Positions 1-8,756 of a stretch of DNA of 32,180 nucleotides are shown here, one piece after another (the stretch's first letter is position 1; each line of letters begins with the position of its first letter). Made by a program: the position numbers and the translations under genes. Location: NCBI GenBank assembly GCA_011050015.1, contig DRGP01000215.1, positions 1 through 32,180 of the forward strand, written 5' to 3'. The DNA is from Leeuwenhoekiella sp. (GTDB taxonomy: Bacteria > Bacteroidota > Bacteroidia > Flavobacteriales > Flavobacteriaceae). The notes under the pieces were generated by a model that saw nothing but the letters and a program-made list of their open reading frames with translations, was not told where the DNA came from and ran no database searches.

Positions 1-202
1 CTAAAACACCTGTGCTCAATTCTGCCGCCATACCTTGTACGGCCCAGAACATAGATTTAAATGGATTTTGATTGATCCATCTGTGTCTTACAGTAGTGGT
101 ACAGGTGTTTCTACCTATAGTTTGTACTCGTACCCCACAAATCCATGCTGACGGGAGTTTAAACATCAGGAAGGTATTGAAATTTTGAGGTGATATAGAC
201 AT
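1..202 (-). CDS. DUF4442 domain protein (thioesterase-like hotdog fold), C-terminus cut by window edge
   Basis: Reading the minus strand from an ATG at 202-200 gives 67 uninterrupted codons up to the window edge. An in-frame TAA lies four codons upstream, so this ATG is the first possible start. The peptide has the pattern I associate with bacterial DUF4442 proteins: KLPSAWICGVRV at residues 15-26, then RHRWINQNPFKSMFWAVQGM at 39-58 and AAELSTG at 59-65. DUF4442 proteins are predicted hotdog-fold acyl-CoA thioesterase relatives, but their substrate is generally not known. Only the N-terminal part is visible; a full protein would be roughly 150-160 residues. The gene is transcribed away from the 447-968 gene across a 244-bp AT-rich spacer. 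Family assignment is from memory of the motif, so moderate-to-good confidence; no function beyond the fold is claimed. Confidence 0.72.
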   Translation of the reverse strand, partial: MSISPQNFNTFLMFKLPSAWICGVRVQTIGRNTCTTTVRHRWINQNPFKSMFWAVQGMAAELSTGVL

Positions 203-417
203 ATTATAAATTTAAAAATGAAAGGTGGTATCTTATTTGATCATTGCTCTAAAAGTATAATAATCATCTTTAATGTTATATCTCTGTATATTATTAATCC
301 TGAACTATAGACAGAAAATGGTAAGCATTAACACAATAGGATTATTAACCAACACCCTATTCTTGTCATAGTTAATTTTAAAAATAAATAATTTAATGCA
401 TTTTATCGAATATTTTG

Positions 418-425
418 TATATTTG
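418..425 (+). promoter_or_regulatory. Possible Bacteroidota -7 element (TAnnTTTG)
   Basis: TATATTTG matches the TAnnTTTG -7 consensus of the Bacteroidota primary sigma factor and sits 21 bp before the ATG at 447. I see no clear TTG-type -33 element upstream. The DNA is very AT-rich, so a chance match is quite possible. Confidence 0.3.
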
Positions 426-446
426 AACTCCAAACCATAAGGAATT

Positions 447-968
447 ATGCAAGAATATTCGCGTAAAATTTTTATAGATAGTGATGGTTCTACCAGTACC
501 AATACGGAAACTAAAGATAAAGTTTCATTTGATCTACATAAGCTTACAACTGTAGAGCGACAGGAGGCTCATAGAGCAAAAGGTCTTTCCTTTGGTAGTA
601 TAAGTAATAATATGATGAATTCATTCAATAGTTTCTGGCAAAAGTTGATACTGAGCCCTGAAAGTAATAAAGAAGCCGATAATACGTCATTAAATCAACT
701 TATTATCAAAAAAGAAGGTTCAATTTACGAAAACGATTTTCTGCGTGGTGTTCTAGCAGAAACATTGCAGTTGGACGAAAAGAGTTCATTACTTAATAAG
801 GCGCTAGATACGTGTACTAAAATCTATCATGAGGACTATCCAGGAAGTTATGTGATCGCTTACGAGGGAAAACGCTTGGGTATTTGCTTTGTAAATGTTG
901 AAAAAGGTGTTCAAGATACGGTGGAAGTAAGTTATCAGTTTAATCCGAACCTTACCCGTTTTCATTGA
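447..968 (+). CDS. Hypothetical protein, 173 residues, family not recognised
   Basis: This is an ATG-started frame preceded by an A/G-rich stretch (ataagg) that could act as a weak ribosome site. I do not recognise the family. It has no signal peptide, lipobox or membrane segment, so it is probably cytoplasmic. The first 60 residues are rich in Ser, Thr, Asn and Lys and look low in structure (TSTNTETKDK near 17-26). The region from about residue 95 to the end is more regular, with an amphipathic helix-like stretch (FLRGVLAETLQLDEK, about 98-112) and then beta-like segments (SYVIAYEGKRLGICFVNVEK, about 134-153). That fits a small alpha/beta domain. It stands alone: 244 bp of spacer precede it and 675 bp follow. 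Its codon use is AT-rich like the flanking DNA. Coding is supported by frame length and composition only. Confidence 0.6.
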   Translation: MQEYSRKIFIDSDGSTSTNTETKDKVSFDLHKLTTVERQEAHRAKGLSFGSISNNMMNSFNSFWQKLILSPESNKEADNTSLNQLIIKKEGSIYENDFLRGVLAETLQLDEKSSLLNKALDTCTKIYHEDYPGSYVIAYEGKRLGICFVNVEKGVQDTVEVSYQFNPNLTRFH

Positions 969-1643
969 TTACTAGTCCTACTTCCTACTGTCTTTGATTT
1001 TTTGAGTCTTAAATTTAATTTAGAACTGTTATTAACATCTCATTTGGGAGAATATCCCTCGACTTAAGTTTATTTATCTCTCCATCCAACTCCTTCAAAG
1101 GGAGGATTTCCAACTGTTAAGGCTTTTCCCTAATTGCAAATTGCTGAATAGATTTCTAATCATTTTAGAGTCGGTACTAAATCCACTTATTTTCCAGTCA
1201 GTCGGTGGTAGTTTGAATATAATTCTTCTTTAATCTCTCTAACTTTACAATTCTGTGTAAAAAATCGGCATTTTTGTTATTTATTCTACAAATTTTTCAT
1301 CTTCCTTATTTTAAGCATAGACTATTTTCTTCTATTTATCACAAACTGTCATTCTATCTTATTCTTTAACAATTCACTAGGGTAGGCTTATGGTAACTCT
1401 AATTTTCTAATAGATTCCTTTTTTTAAATGTTACTTCCAATTTATATCTCCTTTGTCATCATTTTTGATAATGACCAATAAATTGAATTATTTTATAAAT
1501 ATTATGACTTTAAAACAAAATAATATCACTTTAACGATTATTATGTATGTTTAATCGATTTTTATATTTAATTTGGCCGCGAATTAACTTTTATTTTAGA
1601 TATAAAAGCTAATGAACCCCAAACATTAATTGATCCTTTTATA
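969..1643. other. AT-rich non-coding stretch
   Basis: This 675-bp gap holds no convincing frame on either strand. The only structured element I see is an imperfect inverted repeat around 1088-1104 (ctccttcaaagggag), which resembles a decayed copy of the G/C-rich repeat at 30398-30418. There is no T-run after it, so it is not an obvious terminator. The last 150 bases probably carry the promoter of the 1644-5833 operon, but I cannot place it firmly. There is no tRNA, no riboswitch and no clear gene remnant. Confidence 0.5.
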
Positions 1644-2141
1644 ATGAATTGTATTCGCATTCTATATGCCACATTAGCCATACTGGCTTGTAACCATAAA
1701 TCTCTTGCCCAAACGCAGCTACTACATTCCTTTACTACCGCTGGAGGCGAAGCTAGTGGGATAAACGGCTCCGCCTCTTTTTCCATTGGTCAATTAAGTT
1801 ATTCTTCCTTTGAAAATGCCAATATGCAGGTGCATACGGGCGTGCAGCAAGCTGCAGTAGACCATCAACATTCATTTAATGTAGCTGATCATAAAAAGGA
1901 GGTTCGTATTACGATCTATCCTAATCCTGTGGTAGATCAGCTTACAATTACCGTAGCCCATAGTGATGTTCAGCGTCTGGAATATCAGCTTTATGATATA
2001 CACGGGCGGCTGGTAGACAATAATCACTTACAGCAGTCACAGACCACTATTGCACTCGGCTATTTGCAACCCGCAACGTATTTGCTTAAAGTGCTCTATG
2101 AAAACAGACCCCTTAAAATTTTAAAAGTTATTAAAAATTAA
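1644..2141 (+). CDS. Small secreted protein with T9SS type A C-terminal sorting domain
   Basis: The 165-residue protein begins with a signal peptide (residues 1-22, cleavage probably after SLAQ). Its short body ends in GVQQ at 66-69, a motif common in small flavobacterial T9SS cargo with a Gly/Ser-rich lead-in. The C-terminal 75 residues are a type IX sorting domain: IYPNPVVDQLTI at 91-102, YDIHGRLV at 117-124, and PATYLLKV with LKILKVIKN at the end. The T9SS moves such proteins across the outer membrane and usually anchors them to the surface. It is the first gene of an operon, only 3 bp before the next start. The cargo part is too small to be an enzyme, so an anchor or structural role is more likely; that is inference. 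Confidence 0.85.
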   Translation: MNCIRILYATLAILACNHKSLAQTQLLHSFTTAGGEASGINGSASFSIGQLSYSSFENANMQVHTGVQQAAVDHQHSFNVADHKKEVRITIYPNPVVDQLTITVAHSDVQRLEYQLYDIHGRLVDNNHLQQSQTTIALGYLQPATYLLKVLYENRPLKILKVIKN

Positions 2142-2144
2142 ACC

Positions 2145-3467
2145 ATGAGTAGAATTACTATATTAATTGTCCTCCTATTTTTTTCCGGAGCATTCCTTTT
2201 TGCCCAGACCCCTGAAAAAATGAGTTATCAAGCAGTGGTACGTTATAATGATAACAGTTTGGTCATGGAAGCCAATGTGGGATTAAAAATATTAATTAGA
2301 AAAGCCAATCCGGATGGAACCATTATGTTTGAAGAAACCCATGATGTGCTGACGAATAGGAATGGTCTCGCCAGTATAGAAATAGGTACAGGTTCTAGCG
2401 CAGGTTCAGGTTTTGGATCTATAGATTGGTCACAAGGCCCCTATTTCATTGAAACCCGTATAGATCCTAATGGAGGATCCAATTACAGTGTAAGAGGTAC
2501 CAGTGAGATTTTAAGCGTACCCTATGCCCTGCAGGCTAAAACAGCAAACATCTTAAATGGAACTATAATCGAAAGCCAAATCAGTAACCTTGATCACTAT
2601 TCCGATATGGATATAAATGGCGAAGAAGTTGCATTTAGTGGTTGGGATAAAGATGCAAGCAATGATTTTTCTGGGAATTATACCGATTTAGAGGAGATTC
2701 CTTCTTTATACACTACCGTTCAGGTTGATAGTATACTATTAGCAAACAGAACAGAGGCCAAAAACTATATTCAGTCATTAAGTCTGGAAGATAAAAAGCT
2801 GATCATCTCTGGGGGCAACAGTATTTCTCTCGAATCTTGGGATGCCGATGATTCAGATGATTTTTCGGGGGATTATAATGCCCTTTTCAACATCCCAAAA
2901 CTATATACCAAAGACCAGGTGGATAGCCTTTTGGTAGTAAATGCTGGAGGTGAAGGGATTATCCAGAACCTTGAACTAAATGATAATGAACTGCAAATCT
3001 CTGGAGGGAACAGTATTACATTTGAAAATTGGGATAGTAATGTTAATGATGATTTTGATGGTGAATACGCCAGTTTGAAGAATATGCCAGAAATCTATAC
3101 TAAATCTGAAATAGACAGTATAAGAACTGCTTTGGTAGATAGCCTTAGCTCTTTATTTTATAAAAAATCAAATATTATACCACTCACATCCTCGCGTTCT
3201 ATAGGGCAATCAGATATTGGTAATACCATTGCTTGTACCGCTTCCTCTACCTTAACTTTAACAAAAAACTTTAACCAAATGGAAGTTGGCGATATTATCA
3301 ACCTAGAGGCACATAACGGCGCAGACTTGACGGTGAAAGCAGTTTCTGGTGTGAAAATAAATTATGTAGAAGGCTTCGATGCAAAATTTGATAGTGACCC
3401 AGGTACTGTACATTTTGGGCTTTTAAGAAAGCAGGGGGAAAATGAATATATAATTTCTGGACAATGA
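2145..3467 (+). CDS. Secreted fibre-like repeat protein, putative surface adhesin
   Basis: The protein has 440 residues and a signal peptide at 1-20 (cleavage near FLFAQ). Residues 26-132 match a module common in Bacteroidota surface proteins (MSYQAVVR at start, IEIGTG at 78-83, SVPYALQAKTA at 124-134). Three repeats follow, at about 167-198, 232-263 and 296-327. Each has W-D, D-D/N-F-S/D-G-x-Y, P-x-[LI]-Y-T and [VI]-D-S. Between them lie two copies of an I-S-G-G-N-S-I segment. The YTKxxVDS pattern resembles trimerising tail-fibre motifs. Residues 345-440 form a C-terminal domain (SDIGNTIACTASSTLTL). No T9SS sorting tail is visible, so surface attachment may depend on the upstream partner. 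The stop overlaps the next ATG (ATGA at 3464-3467), indicating translational coupling. An adhesin or appendage role is inferred from architecture. Confidence 0.75.
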   Translation: MSRITILIVLLFFSGAFLFAQTPEKMSYQAVVRYNDNSLVMEANVGLKILIRKANPDGTIMFEETHDVLTNRNGLASIEIGTGSSAGSGFGSIDWSQGPYFIETRIDPNGGSNYSVRGTSEILSVPYALQAKTANILNGTIIESQISNLDHYSDMDINGEEVAFSGWDKDASNDFSGNYTDLEEIPSLYTTVQVDSILLANRTEAKNYIQSLSLEDKKLIISGGNSISLESWDADDSDDFSGDYNALFNIPKLYTKDQVDSLLVVNAGGEGIIQNLELNDNELQISGGNSITFENWDSNVNDDFDGEYASLKNMPEIYTKSEIDSIRTALVDSLSSLFYKKSNIIPLTSSRSIGQSDIGNTIACTASSTLTLTKNFNQMEVGDIINLEAHNGADLTVKAVSGVKINYVEGFDAKFDSDPGTVHFGLLRKQGENEYIISGQ

Positions 3468-5833
3468 AATATTTTTTAATAGTATTCTTCATATTTATAT
3501 CCGTACGAGGGCAAAATTATTATCCGTTAAGTAGTGCAAATGAAAAATCATCTTATACCCTGACCGAAAAATCACGAACAAGTGCAGGTGTTTATGCAAA
3601 AGATGGCACCCTTTTAAGGACGCTGTGGAGTAATGTGGAAAAAGATGCAGGAACTTATAAGAGGCCGGACTGGGATGGGAAGATAGAATCAAATGATGGT
3701 AGTTTAAAAGAAGCCTCTGCTGGCAATTATACTATTAAGATAGTATCTAATAATATTCAAAATAAGTGGATCGAGAAAGGTATTGGTAACAGTTCCATTT
3801 ATACTGACGACAGACATTTTAGAGCACTTTCCAGACCTTTTGGGATTGCAATCGCAAATAATCAACTGTACATAAGTGTAGGATATAATGAGGCCAATAC
3901 CTCATCTTTTAAAGTTAACCTGGACAATATTGGAGGTTGGAAAGCTATAGGAAAGGAAGGTACTACAGATAGACAAGTATGGTCTGATGGTACCAATGTA
4001 TATTGGGCAAGTTCTGATTTATATTCCATTGTTCGAGATTCAAATGATAATATTATAAGAGATAAAGATGGATCTTCAATACCCAATTTATCCTTTGTAA
4101 AAGTTACAAAATGTTCAGATGATAGGGCCTACGTAGCAGAATACTCAGTATCTCACGATGGAGATTTTGGTGATCGCTTTGATAACCTATTTGATCTGGT
4201 AGAAAACAATGAAACTAGTCCATATATAACGGGTATATCAGGTCAGGTGGATGGTGATTTACTATTCATTGCAAGATGGCACTTAAACGAAATAAAAGTA
4301 TTAAATAAAAAAACTGGAGCATTAATAAATACAATAGACAACATACCATCTCCCAGACATATAACTGTAGATGGTAATATCTTATGGGTTGTTAATGGCG
4401 CAAATAAAATAAGCAAGTATACATTTAATTCGTCGGGAATTTTACAATCTCATGATCTAGATATTAACGACTGTGAGCATCCATACTCATTAGCTGTCGA
4501 AAATGAGAATATTGTAATTGCAGATGGAGGTGCAAATCAAAACCTTAGAAAATACAATAAAAACACTGGCATGTTTGTCAGTGCTTATGGTAAAAAAGGT
4601 GGTTATAAAAATGCGCCTAGAGTGGAAAATAATAAATTCTATTTTTCTGACAATATAGGCTTTCAAGATGATTATATGCAAACCCATGTATCATCCTTTT
4701 TTAACGGTTCATCAATTGCTTATGAAGATGATGGGAGTTATTGGGTAGTTGATGCAGGCAATAGTCGGATACAGCACTTCGATAAAATGAATAATTATAT
4801 CGAAAACATTGAATATATACCCACATCAAGAAATACGTATTTAGACAGAAATAATCCTACACGCATATTTTCTCTTTACAAAGAATATGAGGTTAATTAC
4901 GAGAATATGACTTCAAGTTTAATTAATAATTGGGCAGCAAATATACCATCTGGTCAAGATGACATGGGAGCAAGGTTCCGAACTATCTTTACAGTAGAGG
5001 GACATAGATATTCAACAATACATTATCCAGGATTTAAGCTAGAATTAGTTGAACTCACTGAAAATGGTCTTCGTCCTACTGGAATAATAACACCTAATAA
5101 CCAATGGAGTTTCTATAAAGATGGTATTTATAATATTGATTTTTTTACTAAGTTAGGGAATCCCGTGCAATGGAAAAAGCAGGCATTTCTTGGTTTAAAT
5201 GTTAATAATAATCCTACTTACGGAAACTTAGAAGTTATTGCCCAGACACCTGCTATAACTTCTTACGACCCTATTCATTGGTCTGATAACACAAGTGCTT
5301 TTAGACCCAATGAAAAATTAGATAATGGAAATATAGTGTCTTTTGATGCTCATAGAGCTATTGAGGACAGAGGTAAGGGATACCATTTGGGAATACTGAA
5401 TCCTAAAACAAATGAATGGGTTGCGAGAACAGCTTATACCACATCCACTAATTATAGTGGTGATTACCCTCAAGATGGGCGCTTTGATAGTGGGAATAGT
5501 GTTTTAAATGCTGGTAGTTTTGCACTAGCATTAAATAATATAATAATTTGGGGATATCACGGAGAATTTTGGAAAAGTGGACAGACAAACAAATGGCAAA
5601 TTGTGAATGAGGATGGTCTGTACTTAAACGATTTTGGCATCACTATGCCCACAGGAACCCCAAACCCCACACCTCAAGCGGCTGGTAACTCATTTTCAGG
5701 AAATGCTTTTAGATATAATGAAGATACAATTTATTTTTTCCACTGTGATGAGTCCGTTTATGGACAAATCCATTGGTGGAAAATATCGAATTTAACGAGT
5801 GTTAAGAAATATGAATTTATTGTAAAGAAATAG
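3464..5833 (+). CDS. Large secreted protein: FlgD-like Ig domain plus NHL-type beta-propeller
   Basis: The protein has 789 residues and a signal peptide (about 1-17, ending VRGQ). Residues 25-100 look like a FlgD-type Ig fold: GVYAKDGTLLRTLW, then WDGK and GNYTIKIVSNN. The rest contains repeated NHL/SMP-30-like propeller blades: SRPFGIAIANNQLYISVGY (about 124-142), SPRHITVDGNILWVVNGA (about 297-314), HPYSLAVENENIVIADGG (about 337-354) and YWVVDAGNSRIQHF (about 426-439). Propellers of this type bind ligands or act as scaffolds. No catalytic motif and no T9SS tail were recognised. The start overlaps the preceding stop by 4 bp, and 54 bp separate its end from the convergent polysaccharide locus. 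It is probably a surface or periplasmic partner of the fibre-like protein; the ligand is unknown. Confidence 0.72.
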   Translation: MKYFLIVFFIFISVRGQNYYPLSSANEKSSYTLTEKSRTSAGVYAKDGTLLRTLWSNVEKDAGTYKRPDWDGKIESNDGSLKEASAGNYTIKIVSNNIQNKWIEKGIGNSSIYTDDRHFRALSRPFGIAIANNQLYISVGYNEANTSSFKVNLDNIGGWKAIGKEGTTDRQVWSDGTNVYWASSDLYSIVRDSNDNIIRDKDGSSIPNLSFVKVTKCSDDRAYVAEYSVSHDGDFGDRFDNLFDLVENNETSPYITGISGQVDGDLLFIARWHLNEIKVLNKKTGALINTIDNIPSPRHITVDGNILWVVNGANKISKYTFNSSGILQSHDLDINDCEHPYSLAVENENIVIADGGANQNLRKYNKNTGMFVSAYGKKGGYKNAPRVENNKFYFSDNIGFQDDYMQTHVSSFFNGSSIAYEDDGSYWVVDAGNSRIQHFDKMNNYIENIEYIPTSRNTYLDRNNPTRIFSLYKEYEVNYENMTSSLINNWAANIPSGQDDMGARFRTIFTVEGHRYSTIHYPGFKLELVELTENGLRPTGIITPNNQWSFYKDGIYNIDFFTKLGNPVQWKKQAFLGLNVNNNPTYGNLEVIAQTPAITSYDPIHWSDNTSAFRPNEKLDNGNIVSFDAHRAIEDRGKGYHLGILNPKTNEWVARTAYTTSTNYSGDYPQDGRFDSGNSVLNAGSFALALNNIIIWGYHGEFWKSGQTNKWQIVNEDGLYLNDFGITMPTGTPNPTPQAAGNSFSGNAFRYNEDTIYFFHCDESVYGQIHWWKISNLTSVKKYEFIVKK

Positions 5834-5887
5834 GTTCAAAAAAATTAATTTCATATGTGCTGGCAAGCTAATTTAAGAGAAAAGAAA

Positions 5888-7132
5888 TCAAATCAATATT
5901 TTCTCTTCAAAAGATTGCATTATATTCTCAATCGAAAGGTGAGTTTCGGCATAAAGTCTTGCACTTTCTTTTACTTTATCCTTTTCTAAATTATCCAGTA
6001 TAGTTTCAATTCCTTCATTTAATGCTGCTTGATCTTCAGATTTTACTAAAATACCCATTTTATATTTAGAGACTAAGGCGTACAAACCTGAACCTTTGTT
6101 TGCGGTTATTAATGCAACTCCTCCCACTGCGAGAATTGTGGTCAATTTGGATGGCATAACCAAGTCACTGGCTTTTGATTTCTGGATAACCAAATGGATA
6201 TCGGCCATATTCAGGAAGGCATTAAACTTTTCCATGGGTTGAAGTGGCATAAAAATTATATTGTCCAATTGATTTTCTCTAACCAGACTTATCAGCTTTT
6301 CTTTATATGGACCTGTGCCACAAATTATAAACTTTACCAATCCATTATCCCTAAATTTATTTGCGGCATATATGATAGATTCCAATCCTTGCTTTTCTCC
6401 TATACCTCCTGAATAAAGAAAAATAATATCCTCTTTTCTAAATCCAAAATCAGTTTTCAGATTCATAGTATCCATTATCGGGTAAAACAAAGAGGTGTCC
6501 GCCCAATTTGGGAATAAATAAACCCGTTTTTTAGCCTTTTCGCCTATTTTTAAAACCATAGTCTCAGATATGGAACTTATAATATCTGCTTTGTTTAAAA
6601 TATATTCCTCTAAGGAAAAAAGTATTCTAATAACCTTTTTGGATTTTATTATTTCCAGATCTTGTGCCGCTTCTATCTGTAAATCCTGGATATGATAAAC
6701 AAACTTTGCTCTTCTCATATATTTATAAAAAATTCCAAGAAAACCAACTTGAAATGATGGAGCAACACAAATTACTGTTTGAAATTTTTTCGAAAACAGC
6801 AACGTAACTAATTTTAAAAAAGCGCTTAAAAAAAAGGATAAGTCCAGTAACATACGCTTTAAGCCAGTAGGTTTTGAAGGTACGTATATGGGACATCTGT
6901 AAATGGTAATCTCTCCCCCGGAATCAAAAGTTTTATGTTCTTTTAAGTAACTATACTTATTTTTTACATAAGGCTCTTGAACTTCCCAGTATGGATAATA
7001 AGGATATGTTGTAATAACGGAACAATTATGACCTGCTTTAGCAAGCCATTGTATCATTTCACCACTGTATTTTCCTATACCTGTAGGTTCTGGGGAATAA
7101 TTATAACCTATTAATAAGATTCTTTTGGACAA
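5888..7132 (-). CDS. WcaI-like glycosyltransferase, GT4 family
   Basis: The protein has 414 residues and two Rossmann-like halves (GT-B fold). The N-terminus (RILLIGYNYSPEPTGIGKYS, residues 4-23) is the signature of WcaI-type transferases of colanic-acid-like pathways. The donor-binding half has LYSGGIGEKQGLESI and, near residue 320, the stretch VMPSKLTTILAVGGVAL in place of the usual EX7E region. It should add one sugar to the lipid-linked repeat unit at the inner face of the cytoplasmic membrane. The start is TTG at 7132-7130; an in-frame TAA lies five codons upstream and no ATG precedes the conserved N-terminus. It is the last gene of the locus, 80 bp after the SDR gene. The sugar transferred cannot be told from sequence. 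Confidence 0.85.
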   Translation of the reverse strand: MSKRILLIGYNYSPEPTGIGKYSGEMIQWLAKAGHNCSVITTYPYYPYWEVQEPYVKNKYSYLKEHKTFDSGGEITIYRCPIYVPSKPTGLKRMLLDLSFFLSAFLKLVTLLFSKKFQTVICVAPSFQVGFLGIFYKYMRRAKFVYHIQDLQIEAAQDLEIIKSKKVIRILFSLEEYILNKADIISSISETMVLKIGEKAKKRVYLFPNWADTSLFYPIMDTMNLKTDFGFRKEDIIFLYSGGIGEKQGLESIIYAANKFRDNGLVKFIICGTGPYKEKLISLVRENQLDNIIFMPLQPMEKFNAFLNMADIHLVIQKSKASDLVMPSKLTTILAVGGVALITANKGSGLYALVSKYKMGILVKSEDQAALNEGIETILDNLEKDKVKESARLYAETHLSIENIMQSFEEKILI

Positions 7133-7212
7133 ATTCTTTATTTTTTAATGATCCATAATTTTGCAAGTACGTTTTTAAAAACCACTCTTTGAACACGAAA
7201 TGGTCAGTAATT

Positions 7213-8181
7213 TTAAATTACATAATCCCTTTCTTTGACTAACCAGTCAATTGTTTTTTTAACACCTTCGGCGCGTGAAACAGGGGGTTTACCCACAATT
7301 TCATATAAATTATCCACTGGTAAAATATTATTGGTAGTCATGTTACCAAGTCTAAAACTAGTAATGGGGAATTTGACCTTTAATTTTAATAACACGTCCC
7401 CACCAAGTGCTGCAACTTTTAATAGGGGGTATGGAACTGATTTTATGGGACCCTTTTTCATTACAATAGAGATTTCATTGGCCCATTCCGAAATTTGTAT
7501 GGGTGGTTTGTCTCCAATATAAAACGTTTGGCCCTGCGCCGCGTCAGCTATTAATAGCCCATTGATCTGAAAAACTGCATTTTCTACAAAGCCGTATGTT
7601 TTTGTGCAGGCCTTTCCAAAATCAAAATATTTACCCTGATATACCACTTTAAAAAAATCAATGTAAGGGATTTTGAACCAAGGTCCCCAGATTGATGTTG
7701 GCCTGATTATAGTCCAACCATAGCGAGCCCGTTGAATTGCTTTCACCAATTTCTCCCCTTCCACTTTACTTTCTCCATAAAGCGTATGTGGTTTATAATC
7801 TTCATAATCATTTGGTATATATCCTGGCTTACAGACATACATGGATGAGGTGAAAACAACCCGTTCTAGATGGGGCAATGTATTTGCAACATCAATTATA
7901 TTTTGAGTGCCGTCTGTATTAGCGCTATAGTATTCTGGTGTTGTACCATCTAGATCAGTTACCGCAGCAAGATGTATAATAATATTCGGTGAAAAAGCCG
8001 TAATACTTTCAGTTAAACTCTTTACGTCCAATATGTCTACAGATTGCCAATACGGCTTATGTCGCTCGATTACTGGATGGCTAGTATCAATATTTTGTAT
8101 AGTATGTCCCTGTTCTAAAAGAAACTTGATCAAATTAGTTCCAATAAAACCAGACCCACCGGTAATTGTGATTTTTTTCAT
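7213..8181 (-). CDS. NAD-dependent epimerase/dehydratase (extended SDR)
   Basis: The 322-residue protein is an extended short-chain dehydrogenase. The nucleotide site GGSGFIGTN is at residues 8-16, HLAAVTD at about 70-76, the catalytic serine region TSSMYV at 111-116 and the active pair Y135-G-E-S-K139. The C-terminal half is smaller than in UDP-sugar epimerases of known type. Members of this family convert nucleotide sugars, but some act on sterol-like or other substrates. It lies between the WcaF-like and WcaI-like genes, 8 bp downstream of the former, so a role in making or modifying a nucleotide sugar for the polysaccharide is likely. Exact reaction not determined. Confidence 0.82.
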   Translation of the reverse strand: MKKITITGGSGFIGTNLIKFLLEQGHTIQNIDTSHPVIERHKPYWQSVDILDVKSLTESITAFSPNIIIHLAAVTDLDGTTPEYYSANTDGTQNIIDVANTLPHLERVVFTSSMYVCKPGYIPNDYEDYKPHTLYGESKVEGEKLVKAIQRARYGWTIIRPTSIWGPWFKIPYIDFFKVVYQGKYFDFGKACTKTYGFVENAVFQINGLLIADAAQGQTFYIGDKPPIQISEWANEISIVMKKGPIKSVPYPLLKVAALGGDVLLKLKVKFPITSFRLGNMTTNNILPVDNLYEIVGKPPVSRAEGVKKTIDWLVKERDYVI

Positions 8182-8189
8182 GATAAATA

Positions 8190-8738
8190 TTAATTTATGA
8201 TTCTATTTTTTATCGCTTTTGCCGGTGTGCCAACGCAGATCTTACCGCCGGGCAGACTTTTTAAAACACTGCTTCTTGCTCCTACAATTGTGCCTTTACC
8301 TATGGTGACACCAGGAGCTATATAAACATCGTTGGTTAACCAACATTCATCTTCAACAACTACGGGCTCGCAAAAAATATCAAAGGTGACTTTAGTGTAA
8401 TCGTGACCGCCAGTATTAAAATATACGCTGTGCGCAATTGCGACATTACTGCCTATATCAATGGTGCCCAGACTATAAAGTACGCATTCCTCTCCCACCC
8501 AAGTGTAATCCCCTATTTTAACCTTCCATGGATACGTGATTTTAACCGAAGATCGAATCAAAACATTTTTTCCTATCTCAGCTCCAAAGAGCCTTAGTAA
8601 AAAGCGTCTCCACCCATATAAAAACTGCGGTGACCAACTAAAGATCGTTGCATTAATAATCCACCAAAGCTGGACAACGTACTTTGATCTTCCCCTAAAT
8701 GAGGCAGGCACTTTAAACGAATTCAGATTTTGATACAT
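8190..8738 (-). CDS. WcaF-like O-acetyltransferase (left-handed beta-helix)
   Basis: The 182-residue protein matches the putative colanic acid acetyltransferase WcaF group. It has the N-terminal SFKVPASFRGRSKYVVQLWW (residues 7-26), a short hydrophobic stretch, then hexapeptide repeats from about residue 55 to 175 (VLIRSSVKI, VKIGDYTWVGEECVLYSLG, VYIAPGVTIGKGTIVGARS). The likely catalytic histidine is in NTGGHDY near residue 110. It should use acetyl-CoA to O-acetylate a sugar of the repeat unit. It sits 18 bp after a GT4 gene and 8 bp before the SDR gene, firmly inside the operon. Acetylation of the polymer follows from family membership; the acceptor is unknown. Confidence 0.86.
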   Translation of the reverse strand: MYQNLNSFKVPASFRGRSKYVVQLWWIINATIFSWSPQFLYGWRRFLLRLFGAEIGKNVLIRSSVKITYPWKVKIGDYTWVGEECVLYSLGTIDIGSNVAIAHSVYFNTGGHDYTKVTFDIFCEPVVVEDECWLTNDVYIAPGVTIGKGTIVGARSSVLKSLPGGKICVGTPAKAIKNRIIN

Positions 8739-8756
8739 CTCTTAATACTTTTTAAA

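Noticed and set aside
305-502. A 65-codon minus-strand frame overlapping the start of the 447-968 gene
   Set aside because: Ile/Lys/Asn-rich translation of AT-rich spacer with no domain, and it runs antisense to a better frame.
1088-1104. Considered as a terminator after the 447-968 gene
   Set aside because: It is about 120 bp after the stop, weak, and not followed by T residues.
2643-3128. Considered as a CRISPR-like or tandem DNA repeat
   Set aside because: The repeats are imperfect at DNA level, in frame, and kept as protein motifs; they are coding repeats.
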